The translations under genes and the position numbers were made by a program. Below the pieces are notes generated by a model. The model searched no databases and was not told where the DNA came from. It was given only the letters and a program-made list of their open reading frames with translations. From NCBI GenBank assembly GCA_963716135.1, contig OY970289.1, forward strand, positions 2,852,001 to 2,916,000: a stretch of 64,000 bases of DNA. Direction: 5' to 3'. Positions 59,994 to 64,000 of this stretch are shown here, in pieces. Source of the DNA: CAVRAW01 sp963716135 (lineage in GTDB: Bacteria > Planctomycetota > Planctomycetia > Pirellulales > JADZDJ01). Each line of letters opens with the position of its first letter. Position 1 is the first letter of the stretch.

Positions 59994-61541
59994 TCACCGC
60001 CGCTTCAATCGAAAAACAATCCCCTCCGGATCTCCCACCGGTTCCAACTGGTAGCTCTTCAGGATCCAGTTCAATACATAGCCGGGATTGTCACTGCACG
60101 CATACGCCTGACCGCGCTGGAGAAACGGTTCGATGGATTCGGGCGAGGTTTCGATCAACGGCGGCAACCCATTGATATCGGCTCCCACGGTCAGCACCAC
60201 GTTGGGCTGAATTCCCTCCACGTCTCGAACACAGGTCAGCACATTCTTGACATTGGTGTCTGCGTCGGCAATTAGCAAGCCGTCGGGCGCCGCCTGGTTT
60301 AACGCGACCCGAGCAAATCGCTCGGCGCTATCTTCGCCGTTTTTGCGCGGCCTGAGAAAATAGGTGTAATTGTCGCGCAGCGGAAGTTCGCGCGAAACGC
60401 CCAGCGACACGCCGGCGGTGCGCAGCATTGGCGGCCCAATTTCGTAGACCGCAACGGGAAGTAGCGCCAACAAGCAGAGCAGGCACGTTTTTACTCGAGA
60501 GGGCCTTCCTAAATGCGGCACCGCCAGGCCGATGAACAGTGCAAAGATTGCATAACCCGGTGCGAAGAATTTGTAGACATCGGCCACTAAGTTGCGAAAC
60601 GAAAAGATAAAATCGATCACGAAGATGCTTCCGGCAAACAGCACAAACCATCGCAGCCGCGGATTTTTCCAGCTCCAATAAGCTCCCAGCGGCCCCAACA
60701 AAATAAGCGGCGTGGGAAAATTGAGCACAAAATATAACACCGCCCGCATCAACTGACGCCCGACATCAAACTTCGTGGCCAAAACGGCCCAAGCATAGTA
60801 CTTGCCCGTCAGGGCTTCTTGCAGCGCGGACAGAATCGGCTGCCCGCCGAGGATGGCCGAGATAATCAGCGCGGTGTACAGCGTCGATCCAATCAGCACC
60901 GCGACCGCCCCGAGAAGGACGTGCTTGAAGTTGATCCAATGCTGCCGCCAGGACCAGACGATGAGCCCCAGGTACGCGGGATCGTGCAACAATGCCAGGT
61001 CGTGAACCGAGATGTTCAATCCGTTTACCAGCAAGGCCAGAATCAACCAGCGCGGTTGGCGACGAATGACAAACCGCTCCACCAGCAACAATTCCGTGAT
61101 CAGCAACAGGACGTAAAGGTTGTACTCCTCGGCGATCACGGAATGCAGCCAAAATGTATGGCTGACGCCCAGCGCAATCGTGCCGACCGCCACGGCCGGC
61201 AGCGACAAGGTCAGCCGCCACAAGAGCATGGCAAACAAGCCCAAGGTCAGCGCGCCGCAAACGGCGGAAAACAAATTCACGCGCAGCGGCAAATCGCCGA
61301 CCGGCAGCCAAGACGCGCCGATCGCCAGAGCGATGTACAACGGATGAGCCAACGCCAGCCCGCATTCTCCCTTAAGGTCCGTTCGCCATACGCGGTATTG
61401 CAGCAGCGCGGAATCCTGCCATCCCACCCCCGGCATGCATGTGAAGTAGTACAGCGCGAATCCCACTAGCACGGCCAATACGGCGGCATTGCGTCCGCCG
61501 CGCGCGGAACTTTCTGCGGACGGAATTGCAGAACCGGTCAT
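59994..61541 (-). CDS. GT-C-like membrane protein (DUF2723 type), putative polyprenyl-sugar-dependent glycosyltransferase
   Basis: The 515-residue protein has about eleven membrane segments. The first loop carries MPGVGWQDSALLQYRVWR with an acidic residue, and HPLYIALA plus HTFWLHSVIAEEYNLYVLLLI follow, the pattern of DUF2723 / GT-C membrane proteins. The C-terminal ~120 residues are soluble. Such enzymes use a lipid-phosphate sugar donor. Its ATG follows the DprE2-like stop directly (TAAATG), so it belongs to the UbiA-DprE1-DprE2 operon and may use the sugar-lipid those enzymes make. This link is inference. Confidence 0.8.
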   Translation of the reverse strand: MTGSAIPSAESSARGGRNAAVLAVLVGFALYYFTCMPGVGWQDSALLQYRVWRTDLKGECGLALAHPLYIALAIGASWLPVGDLPLRVNLFSAVCGALTLGLFAMLLWRLTLSLPAVAVGTIALGVSHTFWLHSVIAEEYNLYVLLLITELLLVERFVIRRQPRWLILALLVNGLNISVHDLALLHDPAYLGLIVWSWRQHWINFKHVLLGAVAVLIGSTLYTALIISAILGGQPILSALQEALTGKYYAWAVLATKFDVGRQLMRAVLYFVLNFPTPLILLGPLGAYWSWKNPRLRWFVLFAGSIFVIDFIFSFRNLVADVYKFFAPGYAIFALFIGLAVPHLGRPSRVKTCLLCLLALLPVAVYEIGPPMLRTAGVSLGVSRELPLRDNYTYFLRPRKNGEDSAERFARVALNQAAPDGLLIADADTNVKNVLTCVRDVEGIQPNVVLTVGADINGLPPLIETSPESIEPFLQRGQAYACSDNPGYVLNWILKSYQLEPVGDPEGIVFRLKRR

Positions 61542-62292
61542 TTACAGTTTCATCCGCTTGAAGATGGGTTCAGGAATTGCCCGAACAATTGCCATGATCA
61601 TGCGCCAGATGTGCGGCGTGTACAGCACGTTCTGCCGCCGCCGAATCGCCCGATCGATCTGCCGCGCCACCTTCTCCGGCTTGGCCACCAAGGGGGAGTT
61701 CGGATTCACGCGTCCCTCGGTCATCCGCGTGGCGACAAATCCCGGCTTGATCGTCAACACCGGAATGCCGTGTGGCTGCAAGCGGTTGCGCAGACCTTGA
61801 AGAAATGCGGAGAGGCCCGCTTTCGGCGCCCCATAAAGATAGTTGCTCTGCCGGCCGCGATCCCCCGCCACCGAGGAAATCGCCGCGATGTATCCACGCT
61901 TGCGCTGGACGAAGTAAGCTGCCGCGATCTCCAAGAGCGCCGCCGCCGATAAGAAATTCACGTCGAACGATTTTCGCAGTTCCATGAAACTTCGCTGCGC
62001 CTCGGCTTGCTCGGGCAGATATCCGTGGCACACCACCACGCCGTCGATTCCATTTTGAAAGTGTTCTGCGCATCGAGACCAAAACGAGTGATAGTCGTCA
62101 AAGTTTTCGGCATCAAATCGTTCCACCGCCACGGGAACTTGAAAGCGCACCTTCAAATCGGCCGCGCAGGCGCTCCAATTCTTCGAGGTTGCGGCCGGCA
62201 AGCACCAGTCCACAGCCGCGCCGAGCCAATTCGGCATTCAGAGCGCGGGCGATTCCCGAGGTTGCTCCCACCATCACGACGTTTTCATGCAT
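61542..62292 (-). CDS. dprE2: DprE2-like SDR epimerase subunit, split by a frameshift
   Basis: The start is ATG 62292, overlapping the DprE1-like stop by eight bases. The N-terminal part MHENVVMVGATSGIARALNAELARRG holds the GxxxGIA nucleotide site. The frame ends early, and from about 62165 another frame continues ADLKVRFQVPVAVERFDAENFDDY, with AISSVAGDRGRQSNYLYGAPKAGLSAF (Ser, Tyr, Lys catalytic set), to 61542. The layout is that of short-chain dehydrogenases such as DprE2, which reduce the 2-keto intermediate in decaprenyl-phospho-ribose epimerisation. One indel near 62165 would restore it. Confidence 0.8.
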
Positions 62293-63653
62293 GACAATGC
62301 TCCACGATTCCCACTCGGCGTGCTTGTGAGGAACTGAATCGGCAATTCGGATCCACGACAGCCTTGACGGCGCGAAACTCCGCCAGCCGTGGATACATGG
62401 CCTGAAAACATTCGGCCGACATGAGCGAGTCTTTGGCCAAGTATAGCCGTCCGCCGTGCGCCAGCAAAATCTGATCGAGTTGATCACACAATTCGCGCAA
62501 ATCCGCGCCGGTGTTGGCGAAGTCCAAAGCCAGCGTGTGCCCCGGCTGCAAGTACGAAAGCACTCCGCCGCTGGCTGCCCCGCTGCTTTTCAACACCGCC
62601 AAAAACGACGCCTTCTGCGAAGCCGCGATCCGCTCCAAGAGCTCCACGAGGCCGCGCCGCGAAGTCTCGCGCGGAAACCAGGCCTGATATTGCACGAAAC
62701 CACGCTTGCCGTAAATGCGGTTCCAGTGCGCAACCCGATCCAGCGGATAAAAGAACGAATTGTAATCGACGATCTTGACCTCGTCTTTGTGGACGCCGTA
62801 ATACAGCGAATTGAAAATCCGCATGCTCCACGGCGCCACGGCCATGCCGGGCAAATTCAACGGCACTCCCAGCGGCATCTTCCGCGGCAACCGCAGCGGC
62901 GCCGATCGATGCGCGGCCGGAAGCTGATCGACCGCGGCATTCTCCCCCAGCATCACCACGCTGCGCCCCAGCGACTCTCCCCGCGCCAGGCAATCGATCC
63001 ACGCCACCGAATACCGATATTTCTGATCCTCGTTGGAAAACACTTCTAGCGTCTGATCCAAATCGCGAGTCTTGCGATAGGTCACTGCCACGTAGGCCGA
63101 GGGGACCGGCACGAGTTGAATCCGTGCGCTGGTGATGCATCCGGTCAGGCCCATGCCCCCCACGGTGGCCCAAAACAGTTCGGGACGTTCTTGCGGGGAA
63201 CAACGCACTTCCTCACCGTTTGCCAGCAGCAGTTGCAAGTCCGGCACAAAACGGCCGAATGATCCGTCGCGATGATGGTTCTTCCCATGGATATCCGCCG
63301 CAATCGCGCCGCCGATGGTCACCGCCTTGGTGCCGGGAGTCGTCGGCAAAAACCAGCCTCGCGGCAAAAACACCTCGATGATTTCCGCCAGCGACACGCC
63401 CGCTTCGCACCGCAGCACGCCGCTCTCGTCGTCGAAGGCGAGCATCCGGTTCATGCCAGTCTGCACCAGCACGCCTTCGCCTCGATTGAGCGCGGAATCG
63501 CCGTATGCGCGGCCCAGTCCGCGCAATGTAGCTCGAGCGTTTGCCGGAAGTGATCGCCTCGCGCAATCCGCCTGAGCTTTCCACGTGCTCCGCGAAGCAC
63601 GATTCGCGCGGAAAGTTGCCCCAGCCGCTCAGCACGACAGGCTCGGGTTTCAC
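62285..63653 (-). CDS. dprE1: DprE1-like FAD oxidoreductase, split by a frameshift
   Basis: The start is GTG 63653, overlapping the UbiA-like stop by GTGA; an alternative GTG is at 63677. The N-terminal part PEPVVLSGWGNFPRESC shifts frame near 63545 to ARATLRGLGRAYGDSALN, followed by the FAD/PP-loop TPGTKAVTIGGAIAADIHGKNHHRDGSFG and the C-terminal LYLAKDSLMSAECFQAMYPRLAEFR. This matches DprE1, which oxidises the 2'-hydroxyl of decaprenyl-phospho-ribose. It adjoins the DprE2-like gene, its usual partner. The gene name implies homology, not a proven polyprenyl substrate. Confidence 0.82.
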
Positions 63654-64000
63654 GAAGGTCGCGCCCCCAACAGCCACGCCAGAAGGACGACCGTCGCCGA
63701 CAGCGCGCCTAAAACCAGGCTCATGTGGTCCTTCAGTGCAAAGACCACCGGATCATCGTGCAGTTCTTTCCGGCGCGCAGCAACCACAGCCGCGTGATCC
63801 AAAACAGAAGAATAGGGCACAATAGCCACAGTATTTTTGGCCGCGTGTACAACAGCGCCACTTGCGGGCTGCTCAGATACAGCGCGAACACCAGCGCGGC
63901 GATGTATCCGCTGGCCGGCCCCAACGTGAAGATCGTAGGTATATCGACCGACTGATAACCCCGCCCGGTGTGGTGTGTATCGGACGCCAGTTCGAGTCGA
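63650..64000 (-). CDS. UbiA-family (DprP-like) prenyl-phosphate phosphoribosyltransferase, C-terminal part, frameshifted
   Basis: The gene enters from beyond 64000. Visible sequence: RLELASDTHHTGRGYQSVDIP, LGPASGYIAALVFALYLSS, LLYTRPKILWLLCPILLFWITRLWLL, then after a shift near 63760 HDDPVVFALKDHMSLVLGALSATVVLLAWLL, ending at TGA 63652-63650. HDDPVVFALKD and RIWLL are hallmarks of the UbiA branch that makes polyprenyl-phospho-5-phosphoribose. It overlaps the DprE1-like gene (GTGA), so the two are coupled. Confidence 0.75.
   Translation of the reverse strand, partial: STRTGVRYTPHRAGLSVGRYTYDLHVGAGQRIHRRAGVRAVSEQPASGAVVHAAKNTVAIVPYSSVLDHAAVVAARRKELHDDPVVFALKDHMSLVLGALSATVVLLAWLLGARPS

Overview
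The window looks like a planctomycete chromosome (Pirellula-like) carrying an integrated tailed phage. Host-side pointers are a DUF1559 protein with a prepilin-type N-terminus, a chain of small lipoproteins, a penicillin-acylase homologue, a short conserved 80-residue protein, and GC-rich intergenic hairpins. The phage-borne RHS protein also carries a LEAR-type N-terminal signal and a dockerin-like EF-hand pair, both common in secreted planctomycete proteins.

Left host region (1-15017). A minus-strand exopolysaccharide operon runs from 5984 to the window edge: chain-length/export protein, priming sugar transferase, glycosyltransferase, flippase, O-antigen ligase/polymerase. Then come a GGDEF protein, a Ser/Thr kinase, a penicillin acylase-family hydrolase, SRPBCC and rhodanese proteins, the DUF1559 protein with a lipoprotein partner, an MFS transporter, and a secreted Cys/His-rich protein with a foldable leader.

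Prophage (15018-52600, about 37.6 kb). A 39-bp direct repeat bounds it. The left copy is the 5' half of a tRNA-Leu(CAG) gene; the right copy begins the intact tRNA. The tyrosine integrase ends 6 bp before that tRNA. Order: a 1.15-kb non-coding left end with palindromes and GC-rich repeats; lysis-type genes; terminase; zinc ribbon and endonuclease VII; appendage-like proteins; gpW-like connector, portal, protease-scaffold, capsid, head-tail genes, tail tube, tail chaperones, tape measure, tail-tip genes and a Cys-rich protein; a YkgJ-like protein and an AEP primase-like protein. A bidirectional terminator then separates these from a minus-strand moron: a ~2300-residue RHS polymorphic toxin with a small Imm32-like immunity gene. 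Last come an HNH-AP2 homing-type nuclease, small regulators, a sigma-like protein, a primase-SF3 helicase, an excisionase-like gene and the integrase. The virion genes indicate a siphovirus-type particle. I recognised no CI-type repressor.

Right host region (52646-64000). It holds an SH3-domain secreted protein, small membrane and lipoproteins, BshB1 (bacillithiol synthesis), a DegT-family aminotransferase, a Xer-type recombinase, and a minus-strand operon UbiA - DprE1 - DprE2 - GT-C-like membrane protein. That operon resembles the polyprenyl-phospho-pentose pathway known from mycobacterial arabinan synthesis.

Caution: at least six otherwise coherent genes (flippase, glycosyltransferase, terminase, DprE2, DprE1, UbiA) each contain one apparent frameshift. 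That pattern fits indel errors in the assembly better than six independent gene losses, so those products are described as if intact.
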